Part shown: positions 42,690 to 50,747 of the stretch, in pieces
How positions within the stretch are numbered: the stretch's first letter is position 1
Layout: every line of letters begins with the position of its first letter
Assembly: GCA_963775445.1 (NCBI GenBank)
Contig: CAVZIT010000004.1
Coordinates: 806,001 to 870,000, forward strand
Reading direction: 5' to 3'
Length of the DNA stretch: 64,000 bases
Source: Dokdonella_A sp963775445
GTDB taxonomy: Bacteria > Pseudomonadota > Gammaproteobacteria > Xanthomonadales > Rhodanobacteraceae
Program-made: the position numbers and the translations under genes
Notes under the pieces: model-generated
Seen by the model: only the letters and a program-made list of their open reading frames with translations
Told to the model about the DNA's origin: nothing
The model's database searches: none

Positions 42690-42896
42690 GGTGTTGCTCT
42701 TCGTGAATGCCGTGACAGACGAATTGCGCTTTTCGACAATTCTATCAACAGCCGCAGTCAGGGACGATCGCGACAATCGCAAGGACAGGCCTGAGAAGTG
42801 CATGAAGGGATGCCCGATTGCACTCGTTGCGACTGCTGACGAATGCAATCCCACCTGGTTGCCGAGGCAGCGATCGCGGTCGTTTGCTCAAGGGTG

Positions 42897-42972
42897 TGGC
42901 GCTCCCTACGAGACTCGAACTCGTGTTCCCGCCTTGAGAGGGCGGTGTCCTGGGCCACTAGACGAAGGGAGC
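42897..42972 (-). tRNA. tRNA-Glu (anticodon CUC)
   Basis: The minus strand folds as a complete 76-base tRNA with encoded CCA. The acceptor stem GCTCCCT pairs with AGGGAGC. The D arm GTCTAGTGGCCCAGGAC is typical of tRNA-Glu. The anticodon stem CCGCC/GGCGG encloses the loop CTCTCAA (anticodon CTC), and a T arm with GTTCGAGTC is present. It would read GAG codons. A -10/-35 pair lies about 45 bases upstream. Confidence 0.95.
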
Positions 42973-43015
42973 GCGGCGCCGCCACGGGCGGCTGGCAAAA
43001 AAGCGGGGCGCGCGT

Positions 43016-43043
43016 AGTATAACGAATCGGAAACGGGCGGCAA
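43016..43043 (-). promoter_or_regulatory. Promoter of tRNA-Glu with GC-rich discriminator
   Basis: On the minus strand TTGCCG (43043-43038) is followed after 16 bases by TATACT (43021-43016). The bases after the -10 read ACGCGCGCCCC, the GC-rich discriminator typical of stable-RNA promoters under stringent control. The transcript would begin about 35 bases before the mature tRNA end. Confidence 0.6.
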
Positions 43044-43094
43044 TGCGCGGGAGAACGGTTTGCGCGAGCCAGGCATGAACGTCGCCAACATGGA

Positions 43095-44477
43095 ATGAAC
43101 CAGACTATCTTGTCTCCTGCCGAAAGCTACGTCACCGACTTGCACATCATCGAACGCGCCGATCATTCGATTTCCCGCAAGGACATTTCCAACGGCGCAT
43201 TGCGCGTGCTTTATCGGTTGAACGAGGCCGGCTACGAGGCGTTCCTCGTCGGCGGTGCGGTGCGCGACCTCTTGCTGGGGGGGCATCCGAAAGATTTCGA
43301 TATCGCGACCGACGCCGAACCAGAACAGGTGCGCTCGCTGTTTCGCAACTGCAGGCTGATAGGGCGCCGATTTCGTCTGGCGCACGTCATGTTCGGGCGG
43401 GAAATCATCGAAGTTGCGACATTTCGAGGGGTCGGCGAGGGCGACAGCGGCGATCGCCACATGGTGGCCGGTCGGCTGGTGCGGGATAACGTGTATGGCA
43501 AGATTGAGGAAGATGCGATAAGGCGCGACTTCACGGTCAATGCCCTCTACTACGACATTGCGGATTTCAGCGTGCGCGATTATGTCGGCGGCATCGCCGA
43601 CCTGCACGCACGTCGCTTGCGTATCATCGGTGATGCCGAGTTGCGTTACCGCGAGGACCCTGTGCGCATGTTGCGCGCGGTGCGGCTGGCGGCCAAGCTC
43701 GGTTTCACAATCGAGGATGAAACGGCGGCGCCACTGGAGCAGATAGGGCAACTGTTGGCCGAAGCGCCTCCCGCGCGTCTGTTCGACGAAACGCTGAAGA
43801 TGTTTCTGGCGGGCCATGGTCTTGCCGGATTTCATGGGTTGGAAAGTCACGGGCTGCTGGCCGAGGTATTCCCGGCGTCCGCCAAGGCATTGCGTGGCTC
43901 CAGGGGCAGCGGCTTTCGCTCCGTGATCGAGCAAACGCTGGCGAACACCGATGAGCGCGTGCATGCGGACCGTCCGGTCACTGCGGCTTTCCTCTTCGCT
44001 GCACTCCTGTGGGAGCCTGCGCGAGACCTGGCTGAGTTAAGGATCGCCGAAGGAATCGATACAAGGCTTGCCTGGCAATACGCCAGCGATCAGGTACTCA
44101 GCATGCAGGCGCAGCGAGTGGCAATCCCTCGTCGGGTTGCGCTCGGAATGGAGGAAATATGGGAGTTGCAATCGCGTTTCGCGCATCGGTCGAGAAAGCG
44201 AGTCTTGCGCTTGCTCTCCCATCCGAGGTTTCGTGCCGCCTACGATTTTTTGGTGTTGCGCGCGCACGAATCGGACGAACTTGCCGAAAGCGCCGCGTGG
44301 TGGACCGAGGTACAGGAACTTGACGCGCAAGCGCTTTCGCAGCATCTGGGTGCTCAGCTTCCGCAACGGCTGGAAGACGAACCGCAGGTCGTCAAGCGCA
44401 AGCGGCCACGTCGGCGACGCCGCAAGAATTCCACTCGCGAAGCGGGCGACGTCGCTGGCGTCGACTCGGCCGAATAA
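43095..44477 (+). CDS. pcnB: Poly(A) polymerase I
   Basis: PcnB adds 3' poly(A) tails that promote RNA decay. The 460-residue class II nucleotidyltransferase has the LVGGAVRDLLLG motif (about residues 51-62), the catalytic aspartates in HPKDFDIATDA (about 64-74), the RRFRLAHVMFG segment, and RRDFTVNALYYD. A helical C-terminal body follows, ending in a Lys/Arg-rich tail (VVKRKRPRRRRRKNS) expected to bind RNA. The basic tail distinguishes PcnB from CCA-adding enzymes. Its stop overlaps the folK start by one base (TAATG), as is usual for the pcnB-folK pair. Confidence 0.95.
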   Translation: MNQTILSPAESYVTDLHIIERADHSISRKDISNGALRVLYRLNEAGYEAFLVGGAVRDLLLGGHPKDFDIATDAEPEQVRSLFRNCRLIGRRFRLAHVMFGREIIEVATFRGVGEGDSGDRHMVAGRLVRDNVYGKIEEDAIRRDFTVNALYYDIADFSVRDYVGGIADLHARRLRIIGDAELRYREDPVRMLRAVRLAAKLGFTIEDETAAPLEQIGQLLAEAPPARLFDETLKMFLAGHGLAGFHGLESHGLLAEVFPASAKALRGSRGSGFRSVIEQTLANTDERVHADRPVTAAFLFAALLWEPARDLAELRIAEGIDTRLAWQYASDQVLSMQAQRVAIPRRVALGMEEIWELQSRFAHRSRKRVLRLLSHPRFRAAYDFLVLRAHESDELAESAAWWTEVQELDAQALSQHLGAQLPQRLEDEPQVVKRKRPRRRRRKNSTREAGDVAGVDSAE

Positions 44478-44983
44478 TGGCCAATCCGGATGCCGCGCGG
44501 GCATACGTGGGGCTTGGCAGCAACTTGCAGCAGCCGGCGCACCAGGTGCGCCGCGCGCTCCAATGGATCGGCGAGTTGCCGCACACGCGACTGCGACGCC
44601 ATTCGCGCCTTTACCGTACGGCTCCATGGGGGGTTGTCGAACAGCCGGATTTCGTCAATGCGGTTGCCGAGATTGACACTTTGCTGCAGCCGCCAGACCT
44701 GCTGGACGGCTTGCTTCGGATCGAGCGGGCGCGTGGTCGCGAAAGAACCCGCACTCGCTGGGGACCTCGGCTGATCGATCTTGATTTGCTCCTCTACGGT
44801 GATGTGTCGTGCGATGTTCCGGGGTTGTGCCTGCCGCACCCGCAACTGACCAAGCGCGCGTTCGTGCTGGTGCCATTGGCGGAGTTGGCTGCGCAAATGA
44901 GCGTACCCGGCCATGGAAGTGTTGCCGGCTTGCTCGACAAGGTCGATACGACCACGTGTGTTGCATTGAACGAAGACGATTGA
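44477..44983 (+). CDS. folK: 6-hydroxymethyl-7,8-dihydropterin pyrophosphokinase FolK
   Basis: FolK transfers pyrophosphate from ATP to hydroxymethyl-dihydropterin in folate synthesis. The 168-residue product has AYVGLGSNLQQP (about residues 9-20), SRLYRTAPWG, QPDFVNAVAEI, ERARGRERTRTRWGPRLIDLDLLLY (with the R-W-RPR-D-D-L catalytic block) and LPHPQLTKRAFVLVPLAEL. Length is normal. The gene starts on the last base of the pcnB stop. panB follows 73 bases later. Confidence 0.95.
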   Translation: MANPDAARAYVGLGSNLQQPAHQVRRALQWIGELPHTRLRRHSRLYRTAPWGVVEQPDFVNAVAEIDTLLQPPDLLDGLLRIERARGRERTRTRWGPRLIDLDLLLYGDVSCDVPGLCLPHPQLTKRAFVLVPLAELAAQMSVPGHGSVAGLLDKVDTTTCVALNEDD

Positions 44984-45056
44984 AGAATCGTCGGGCATAT
45001 GTCACCTTGCGCCGCGACCCGCCGCGCGCCAGCGACGTTTCCTGAACTGCCCGAGC

Positions 45057-45881
45057 ATGTACAAGAACACTGACTCCAGCAAGGCGCCAGCCGCGATCAC
45101 CGTACCGCGATTGCGCGAACTCAAGGCCAAGGCCGAAAAGATCGTGGTCGTGACCGCCTACGACGCAAGCTTTGCCGCGCAAGCCGAGGCTGCAGGCATC
45201 GATGTGTTGCTGGTTGGTGATTCTCTCGGGAATGTCATACAAGGTCGCTCCAGCACGTTGCCTGTCAGCGTCGATGACATTGTCTATCACAGCGCCTGCG
45301 TAGCGCGCGGCGCAAGGCATGCCCTGCTGGTTGCCGACATGCCATTCATGAGTTTTCGCGATCCGAGCGTCGCGCTGGCTACGGCGGCCCGGCTAATGGC
45401 AGAAGGCGGCGCGGCGATGGTCAAGCTCGAAGGCGCGGGATGGGTTTGCGACATTGTCCGTGCACTCAGTGAACGGGATGTGCCCGTGTGCGCGCACCTG
45501 GGTCTCACGCCGCAGTCGGTGCACAAGCTGGGCGGCTACCGCGTCCAGGCACGCGAAGCTGGAGACGCCGATCGACTCATGCGCGATGCCAAAGCCATCG
45601 AGGATGCCGGAGCGGATCTGCTCGTGCTCGAATGCGTGCCGGCAGCGATCGCCACCGGGATCAGCCGTGAGCTTGCGATTCCGACCATCGGCATCGGAGC
45701 TGGGCGCGGGTGTGATGGACAGGTGCTGGTTCTCTATGACCTCCTTGGTATCACTCCGGGACGACGACCGCGTTTCAGCAAGGATTTCCTGATCGGTTGC
45801 GATACGGTCGCAGACGCTCTTGCCGCCTATGCCCTCGCGGTGCGGACGGGTGAGTTTCCCGGCGACGAGCACAGTTACTGA
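45057..45881 (+). CDS. panB: 3-methyl-2-oxobutanoate hydroxymethyltransferase PanB
   Basis: PanB makes ketopantoate from 2-oxoisovalerate and methylene-tetrahydrofolate for coenzyme A synthesis. The 274-residue TIM-barrel enzyme contains VVVTAYDASFAAQAEAAG (metal-site region), LVGDSLGNVIQG with the Mg-binding Asp, MVKLEGAGWVCDIV, HLGLTPQSVHKLGGYRVQ and IGIGAGRGCDGQVLVLYDLLG. Length is typical (263-275). panC starts seven bases after the stop. Confidence 0.96.
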   Translation: MYKNTDSSKAPAAITVPRLRELKAKAEKIVVVTAYDASFAAQAEAAGIDVLLVGDSLGNVIQGRSSTLPVSVDDIVYHSACVARGARHALLVADMPFMSFRDPSVALATAARLMAEGGAAMVKLEGAGWVCDIVRALSERDVPVCAHLGLTPQSVHKLGGYRVQAREAGDADRLMRDAKAIEDAGADLLVLECVPAAIATGISRELAIPTIGIGAGRGCDGQVLVLYDLLGITPGRRPRFSKDFLIGCDTVADALAAYALAVRTGEFPGDEHSY

Positions 45882-45888
45882 GGCGTCA

Positions 45889-46743
45889 ATGCGTCAGTTT
45901 GAAACGGTCGCCGGCTTGCGTGAATTCATCGCCGGTGAACGGCGCGCCGCGCGCCGGGTGGGATTCGTGCCCACCATGGGTAATCTCCATGCGGGCCACT
46001 TTTCACTGATCGAGGAGGCCCGACGCCGTGCCGATACGGTTGTCGCGAGCATATTCGTAAATCCCACGCAATTTGGGGCCGGCGAGGATTTCGCCCGCTA
46101 TCCGCGCACGCCGGAACTTGATGCGCAGAGGCTGGAGCGGAATGGTTGCGATGCGTTGTTCCTCCCCTCGTTTGCGGAACTTTACCCGCATGGTGTCGAC
46201 GGAGATATCCGCATCCACGTACCGGTACTGGGCGAAATACTCGAAGGGGCCAGCCGTCCAGGCCACTTCGACGCAGTTGCGACCATTGTTGCCAAGCTTT
46301 TTCTATGTGTTCAACCGGATCTTGCGGTGTTCGGACGCAAGGATTACCAGCAGCTGCTCGTGGTGCGGCAAATGGTAAGCGATTTGCTTTTTCCGATCGA
46401 AATCATTGGCGCCCCCACCAGACGCGAACCGGACGGACTTGCAATGAGTTCGCGCAACCAGTACCTCGAGGCACGACACCGGAAAAAGGCTGCCGCAATC
46501 TACGCCAGCCTGAAGTGGATCCGGAGCAAGCTTGCGGAAGGCCATCCGAATTTCGGCCAAATCGAGGCTCAGGCGGGGAAGCGCCTCATCGATTTTGGCC
46601 TGGAGCCTGATTACGTCGCGATCCGCCGACGCAGGGATCTGCATATGCCGGAGCAGGAAATGAATGGCGACCTTGTCGCCTTGATAGCAGCTCGCATCGG
46701 AGGCGTGCGCCTTATCGACAATCTCGATCTCGAGAGCCAGTAG
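45889..46743 (+). CDS. panC: Pantothenate synthetase PanC
   Basis: PanC ligates pantoate and beta-alanine with ATP. The 284-residue product shows FVPTMGNLHAGHFSLIEEA (class-I-type HxGH nucleotide site), VVASIFVNPTQFGAGEDFARYPRT, a VFGRKDYQQLLVVRQMV segment and the RREPDGLAMSSRNQYL motif. ATG 45889 starts seven bases after panB. Together with panB and the nearby panD this gives all three dedicated pantothenate genes, with panD on a separate transcript. Confidence 0.96.
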   Translation: MRQFETVAGLREFIAGERRAARRVGFVPTMGNLHAGHFSLIEEARRRADTVVASIFVNPTQFGAGEDFARYPRTPELDAQRLERNGCDALFLPSFAELYPHGVDGDIRIHVPVLGEILEGASRPGHFDAVATIVAKLFLCVQPDLAVFGRKDYQQLLVVRQMVSDLLFPIEIIGAPTRREPDGLAMSSRNQYLEARHRKKAAAIYASLKWIRSKLAEGHPNFGQIEAQAGKRLIDFGLEPDYVAIRRRRDLHMPEQEMNGDLVALIAARIGGVRLIDNLDLESQ

Positions 46744-46769
46744 TTTTTTGCGGAATGCTGTGGTATTCT

Positions 46770-46890
46770 CCCAACCGCCGTCGGGATATTTACAACGTCG
46801 GTTGTATTCCCAGGCATGCAGGGCGCATTGCTTAGGTAGTCGTCACTCCAATTAAGGCCCTCGCGCGGAAACGCTGCGAGGGTTTTTTTT
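46770..46890 (+). ncRNA. Candidate small RNA between panC and panD
   Basis: The span from the extended -10 TGGTATTCT to the terminator would give a transcript of about 110-120 bases. It has a 5' stem-loop (arms CAACCG and CGGTTG), an unpaired middle including TTAGGTAGTCGTCACTCC, and a terminator hairpin with eight T residues, the layout of a Hfq-type small RNA. No -35 is convincing. It may instead be the 3' untranslated end of the panBC messenger. Confidence 0.35.
46858..46890 (+). terminator. Rho-independent terminator downstream of panC
   Basis: CCCTCGC (46858-46864) pairs with GCGAGGG (46876-46882), with an inner GCG-GAAA-CGC extension and eight T residues directly after. It should end the panBC transcript, or a small RNA, before the panD promoter. 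Confidence 0.9.
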
Positions 46891-46977
46891 GCGCAATGCA
46901 GCGCCATCTCAGGATTACCACCGTTGGTACGTCCATGCAATTAGTGCGGTTTTTGGTGCGATGCCGCATGGACTTTT

Positions 46978-46986
46978 TGCTATAAT
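46978..46986 (+). promoter_or_regulatory. Extended -10 promoter of panD
   Basis: TGC followed directly by a perfect TATAAT gives an extended -10 element, which does not need a good -35. The start would be near 46993, leaving a leader of about 55 bases with a GGAGG ribosome site before ATG 47050. Confidence 0.65.
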
Positions 46987-47049
46987 TCCTTGGGACAGGT
47001 GTTCCGAGTGTTGTGTTTTAGCGACACGACGCGGATGTGGAGGATCAAT

Positions 47050-47430
47050 ATGCAACTCACCTTGCTCAAGGCGAAGATACATCGGGCACGGGTTACGCAT
47101 GCCGAACTGCACTATGAGGGATCGTGTGCGATCGACGGGCGTCTGCTTGAAATGGCCGGGATTCGCGAATACGAGCGCATTGATATCTACAACGTCGACA
47201 ACGGGGAGAGGTTCTCGACCTACGCCATCCGTGCCGAGGAGGACAGTGGAGTCATTTCGATCAACGGCGCGGCGGCACATCGCGCGCGGCCTGGCGATCT
47301 CGTCATCATTTGCGCCTACGGGATCGTGAGCGAAGCCGAGGCGGTCGGCTACAAGCCCACGCTGGTCTACGTCGATGAGCGCAATCGCGTGACCAACATC
47401 AAGTCGTCGATTCCGATGCAGGCGGCTTGA
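47050..47430 (+). CDS. panD: Aspartate 1-decarboxylase PanD
   Basis: PanD makes beta-alanine from aspartate for pantothenate synthesis. The 126-residue proenzyme self-cleaves at Gly24-Ser25 in the motif YEGSCAID to form the catalytic pyruvoyl group. Further family marks are LKAKIHRARVTHA at the start, NVDNGERFSTYAI, ISINGAAAHRA and GDLVIICAYG. ATG 47050 has a GGAGG ribosome site. Its last 32 bases overlap the 3' end of convergent queG. Confidence 0.97.
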   Translation: MQLTLLKAKIHRARVTHAELHYEGSCAIDGRLLEMAGIREYERIDIYNVDNGERFSTYAIRAEEDSGVISINGAAAHRARPGDLVIICAYGIVSEAEAVGYKPTLVYVDERNRVTNIKSSIPMQAA

Positions 47431-48574
47431 GGGCACACTTTCGCGTCTGCTCGGCCAGCGCCCAGGCAACATGCTCGCGCACCAGGCTCGATGAATCGCC
47501 TTCCCGCGCACGCAATGCCTTCATCACCGAGGTTGACTTCGCTGCGTTGCCCAGCGCCACGGCGATATTGCGCAACCATCCCGCATACCCGGTGCGGCGA
47601 ATCGCCATGCCTTCGGTGCGCTTGAGGAATTCGTCCTCGCTCCATTGGAACAAGTCCACCAGGCGCGCACCATCCAGATCGTGTCGAGGTGCGAAATCCG
47701 CCTCAGTCGATACCTCGGCAAACTTGTTCCACGGACACACCAGCTGACAATCGTCGCAACCGAAGATGCGATTGCCGATAGCTTGGCGCAGTTCCAGCGG
47801 GATGGCTCCGCGGTGCTCGATGGTGAGGTACGAAATACAGCGGCGCGCATCGATCTGGTAGGGGGCGATGATCGCTTGCGTGGGGCACACGTCAAGGCAC
47901 TTCGTGCAGCTGCCGCAGTGCGCGCTCGTCGGCGCATCCAGCGGCAATGGCAGGTCCGTGTAGATTTCACCGAGAAAAAACCACGACCCGGCTTCGCGGT
48001 TGAGCAGCAATGTGTGCTTTCCGATCCATCCCAGCCCGGCATTGCGCGCAAGCGCTTTTTCCAGCACTGGAGCCGAGTCGACGAACACCCGATGTCCGAA
48101 CGGGCCGGAGACCTGCTCGATTCGAGCCGACAGGGCGGCGAGGCGGCCGCGCACCAGCCTGTGGTAATCACGCCCCAATGCGTAACGCGATACATAACCG
48201 AGATTCGAATCGCCAAGCACACCCCAAGGCTCGCGGACGCCGGGAGCGCGGTAATCCATGCGCAACGAGATCACCCGAATGGTGCCTGGCTCGAGCTCGT
48301 CCGGGCGGCTGCGTCTTGTTCCATGGCGGGCCATGTATTCCATCTCGCCGTGATGGCCTGCGTCGAGCCAGTTCAGCAGATGCGCCTCATCGTCGCCGAT
48401 CTCGATCCCGGTGATGCCGACTTGCTGGAATCCGAGCTCGATGCTCCAGTGCCGGATGTTTTCGGCGAGCGCTGAATAGTCGACTCTCGTCGGCGCGCGG
48501 GTCGCGCGGTTGCGTTGCGAAGCGCAGGCGGGTCGGCTGCGCGTCGGGGGAGAATGATCGCTACGCTGCTTCAT
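47399..48574 (-). CDS. queG: Epoxyqueuosine reductase QueG
   Basis: QueG uses cobalamin and two [4Fe-4S] clusters to reduce epoxyqueuosine to queuosine in tRNA. The 391-residue product has the N-terminal cobalamin-binding domain (GFQQVGITGIEIG..., GYVSRYALGRDYH) and ferredoxin-type motifs CGSCTKCLDVCPTQAI and CDDCQLVCPWNKF. A C-terminal HEAT-like tail follows (REHVAWALAEQ). The first 30 residues are low-complexity and basic; the true start may be a little later than ATG 48574. It diverges from the nnr gene and overlaps panD by 32 bases at the 3' end. Confidence 0.93.
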   Translation of the reverse strand: MKQRSDHSPPTRSRPACASQRNRATRAPTRVDYSALAENIRHWSIELGFQQVGITGIEIGDDEAHLLNWLDAGHHGEMEYMARHGTRRSRPDELEPGTIRVISLRMDYRAPGVREPWGVLGDSNLGYVSRYALGRDYHRLVRGRLAALSARIEQVSGPFGHRVFVDSAPVLEKALARNAGLGWIGKHTLLLNREAGSWFFLGEIYTDLPLPLDAPTSAHCGSCTKCLDVCPTQAIIAPYQIDARRCISYLTIEHRGAIPLELRQAIGNRIFGCDDCQLVCPWNKFAEVSTEADFAPRHDLDGARLVDLFQWSEDEFLKRTEGMAIRRTGYAGWLRNIAVALGNAAKSTSVMKALRAREGDSSSLVREHVAWALAEQTRKCALKPPASESTT

Positions 48575-48620
48575 GGGCGATTGAGCTTAACCGTGCACCG
48601 TTCGTGATGCTAATTGCGCT

Positions 48621-48631
48621 CGTATAATCGA
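48621..48631 (+). promoter_or_regulatory. -10 element overlapping the nnr start
   Basis: A perfect TATAAT (48623-48628) ends only three bases before ATG 48632. A transcription start six or seven bases after the -10 would fall on or next to the start codon (48632 or 48635), implying a leaderless messenger. The context CGTATAATCGA is identical to the dedD -10 region. No clear -35 is seen. Confidence 0.5.
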
Positions 48632-50158
48632 ATGATGATTCCGGATGCGAACGCGCGCGCCTTGTACACCGCCGGTCAGGCGCGACTCATCGACCGGCAG
48701 GCCACCGATCGGTGCGGGATCGGCGGATTCACGCTCATGCAACGCGCCGCAGAAGCGGCGTTTGCCTCACTGCGAAGACGTTGGCCAAACGCACGGCATC
48801 TGTGTGTCACCGCGGGGCCGGGCAACAACGGTGGCGACGCATTCTTGCTCGCCAGTTTCGCACTTCGAGCCGGATTTGCGGTGGATCTTTTCGCTTTGAG
48901 CGATAAGGCGGACGGTGATGCCGCGCTCGCTCGAGAGGCGTTCCGAGCGGCGGGCGGCACGATCATGCCACTGACGGTCGAATCATCCCCGGAGAAGGCT
49001 GACGTCCACGTCGATGGCTTGTTCGGTACCGGATTGCGCCGGGGTGTGGAGGGCGCGGCATCCGTGCTGATCGAACGTCTCAATTCCAGCAAGCGGCCGA
49101 TACTGGCCCTCGACGTGCCTTCAGGTCTCGACGCTGATGCAGGGGCAAGCCTTGGGCCGGTCGTACGGGCATCTGCAACCGTGAGTTTCATCGCCTGGAA
49201 GCGCGGCCTGTTCACTGGCGCTGCAGTCGATTGCTGTGGCGAATTGGAACTTGCCCCACTCGACGTTCCCACGGTCGCTTTCGAGGGTATCGAGGCCGAT
49301 GCCCATCTCATCGACTCGACGATCAGCGGGTTGTTGCCGCCGCGCCTCAAAGATTCGAACAAGGGACGGTTTGGGCACGTGCTCGTGGTCGGCGGCGATG
49401 CAGGAATGGGTGGCGCGGTCCGGCTGACGGGGGAGGCTGCCTTGCGCGCTGGAGCCGGTCTGGTGAGCATCGCAACGCGGGCAAGCCATGTTACAGCGCT
49501 CAATGCGGCGCGCCCGGAATTGATGGCGCACGGCTGTGACGATCCGCAAACGCTCGCGCCGCGGATGGATCGCGCGAATGTCGTGGCGCTCGGTCCGGGT
49601 CTTGGAACGGGTGCCTGGGGGCACGCCCTGTGGGAAACCGTCCTCGGTCGCGAGGAGACGTCACGAGACCGCGCATTCGTCCTCGACGCCGATGCCCTGA
49701 ATCTGCTGGCGCGCCAGCCTCGGACACTTCCAGCGAACGCCGTCTTGACACCGCATCCAGGCGAGGCGGCGCGCCTTCTGGGTTGCGATGTCGCGGAGAT
49801 ACAGCGTGATCGCTTTGCCGCCGTCCGTGCGCTTGCCAAAAACCATGCCGCCGTCGTGGTCCTCAAAGGCGCCGGAAGCCTGATCGCGGATCCGTCCGGG
49901 CGGGTGGCCTTGTGCCGATGGGGCAATCCAGGCATGGCATCGGCGGGTATGGGCGATGTGCTGACCGGCGTCATCGCCGCGCTGCTGGCACAAGGGCTAT
50001 CGAGCTGGGAAGCCGCATCGCTCGGCGTCGCGATGCATGCGCGTGCGGGAGATCTGGCTGCTGGTTTTACCCCAAGGGGCCTTGTGGCCAGTGACTTGTT
50101 CGCAAGCTTGCGAAGGCTCGCCAATGGATTTCCCGAGGATGATTGTGGCAGCGTCTGA
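48632..50158 (+). CDS. nnr: Bifunctional NAD(P)H-hydrate epimerase / ADP-dependent dehydratase
   Basis: The enzyme repairs NADHX and NADPHX, hydrated forms of the nicotinamide cofactors. The 508-residue product joins an N-terminal YjeF_N epimerase domain (about 15-220; GPGNNGGDAFLLA, VDGLFGTGLRRG and LALDVPSGLDADAG) to a C-terminal ribokinase-like dehydratase (about 235-500; GHVLVVGGDAGMGGAVRL, LGPGLGTGAWG, VLTPHPGEAARLLG, GNPGMASAGMGDVLTGVIAALLAQG). ATG 48632 or 48635 is used. Part of the conserved nnr-tsaE-amiC-mutL order. tsaE begins inside its last codons. Confidence 0.93.
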   Translation: MMIPDANARALYTAGQARLIDRQATDRCGIGGFTLMQRAAEAAFASLRRRWPNARHLCVTAGPGNNGGDAFLLASFALRAGFAVDLFALSDKADGDAALAREAFRAAGGTIMPLTVESSPEKADVHVDGLFGTGLRRGVEGAASVLIERLNSSKRPILALDVPSGLDADAGASLGPVVRASATVSFIAWKRGLFTGAAVDCCGELELAPLDVPTVAFEGIEADAHLIDSTISGLLPPRLKDSNKGRFGHVLVVGGDAGMGGAVRLTGEAALRAGAGLVSIATRASHVTALNAARPELMAHGCDDPQTLAPRMDRANVVALGPGLGTGAWGHALWETVLGREETSRDRAFVLDADALNLLARQPRTLPANAVLTPHPGEAARLLGCDVAEIQRDRFAAVRALAKNHAAVVVLKGAGSLIADPSGRVALCRWGNPGMASAGMGDVLTGVIAALLAQGLSSWEAASLGVAMHARAGDLAAGFTPRGLVASDLFASLRRLANGFPEDDCGSV

Positions 50159-50630
50159 TGGCGCGACGAGTTTCTTGGCCATCGACGAAGCGGCCTTGAT
50201 CGAGTTGGCAGCTCGACTTTCGCCACTCGCGCGAGATGGTGCGACCATCTATCTCGAGGGCGCACTCGGGGTCGGCAAGACCACGTTCGCGCGCGCGCTA
50301 CTCCGGGCCCTCGGCAGCGAGGAACGCGTCAAGAGCCCGACCTACAGTCTGGTGGAGTCCTACCGCATCGGCGAGCTCAACGCGCATCATCTGGATCTTT
50401 ATCGCATCGGTGTCCCGGATGAGCTGGAGTGGCTCGGGGTCCCCGATCTGCTCGAATCGCCTGTGTTGTTCCTTGTGGAGTGGCCAGAACGTGCGGGCGG
50501 ACGATTGCCGCCGGCCGATCTGAAACTCCAGTCTGCGCCATTCCGGCGACGCGCGCGATCTCGCTGCAACGGCCTGCAGCGCACGCGGATTTTCGCTGTT
50601 GCGCGCATGGACCGAATAGTCGCCGTCTAG
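50124..50630 (+). CDS. tsaE: tRNA threonylcarbamoyladenosine ATPase TsaE, C-terminus frameshifted
   Basis: TsaE is the P-loop ATPase that helps TsaB-TsaD make the t6A37 modification. The N-terminal 138 residues are normal: YLEGALGVGKTTFARALLRALG (Walker A), KSPTYSLVESYRI, HHLDLYRIGVPDELEWLG and FLVEWPERAGGRLPPADL. After that the reading turns Arg-rich (FRRRARSRCNGLQRTR). Removing one C at about 50538 instead gives HSGDARDLAATACSARGFS and then LLRAWTE with TAG at 50617, a typical TsaE ending. So there is probably a one-base insertion in the 3' end, real or a sequencing error. The start ATG 50124 overlaps nnr; ATG 50139 is possible. Confidence 0.85.
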   Translation: MDFPRMIVAASDGATSFLAIDEAALIELAARLSPLARDGATIYLEGALGVGKTTFARALLRALGSEERVKSPTYSLVESYRIGELNAHHLDLYRIGVPDELEWLGVPDLLESPVLFLVEWPERAGGRLPPADLKLQSAPFRRRARSRCNGLQRTRIFAVARMDRIVAV

Positions 50631-50747
50631 CAGCTGATCGAGTTGGCGCACTTTTCTAGTGCCAAACCTGAGGAAAGAAACACAGATATCGGATTTTGAA
50701 AGGAAAAGTCTTGAATTTCCGCTTGAGTTCCGATTCAATGGCGCCTC

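Larger units (their letters stand above)
46744..47049 (+). other. Intergenic region between panC and panD with two promoter-like sites and a terminator
   Basis: This 306-base stretch holds no protein gene. In order it contains an extended -10-like site TGGTATTCT (46761-46769), an imperfect stem-loop with CAACCG/CGGTTG arms (46772-46777 and 46799-46804), a clear terminator (46858-46890), and an extended -10 promoter TGCTATAAT (46978-46986) serving panD. Confidence 0.7.
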
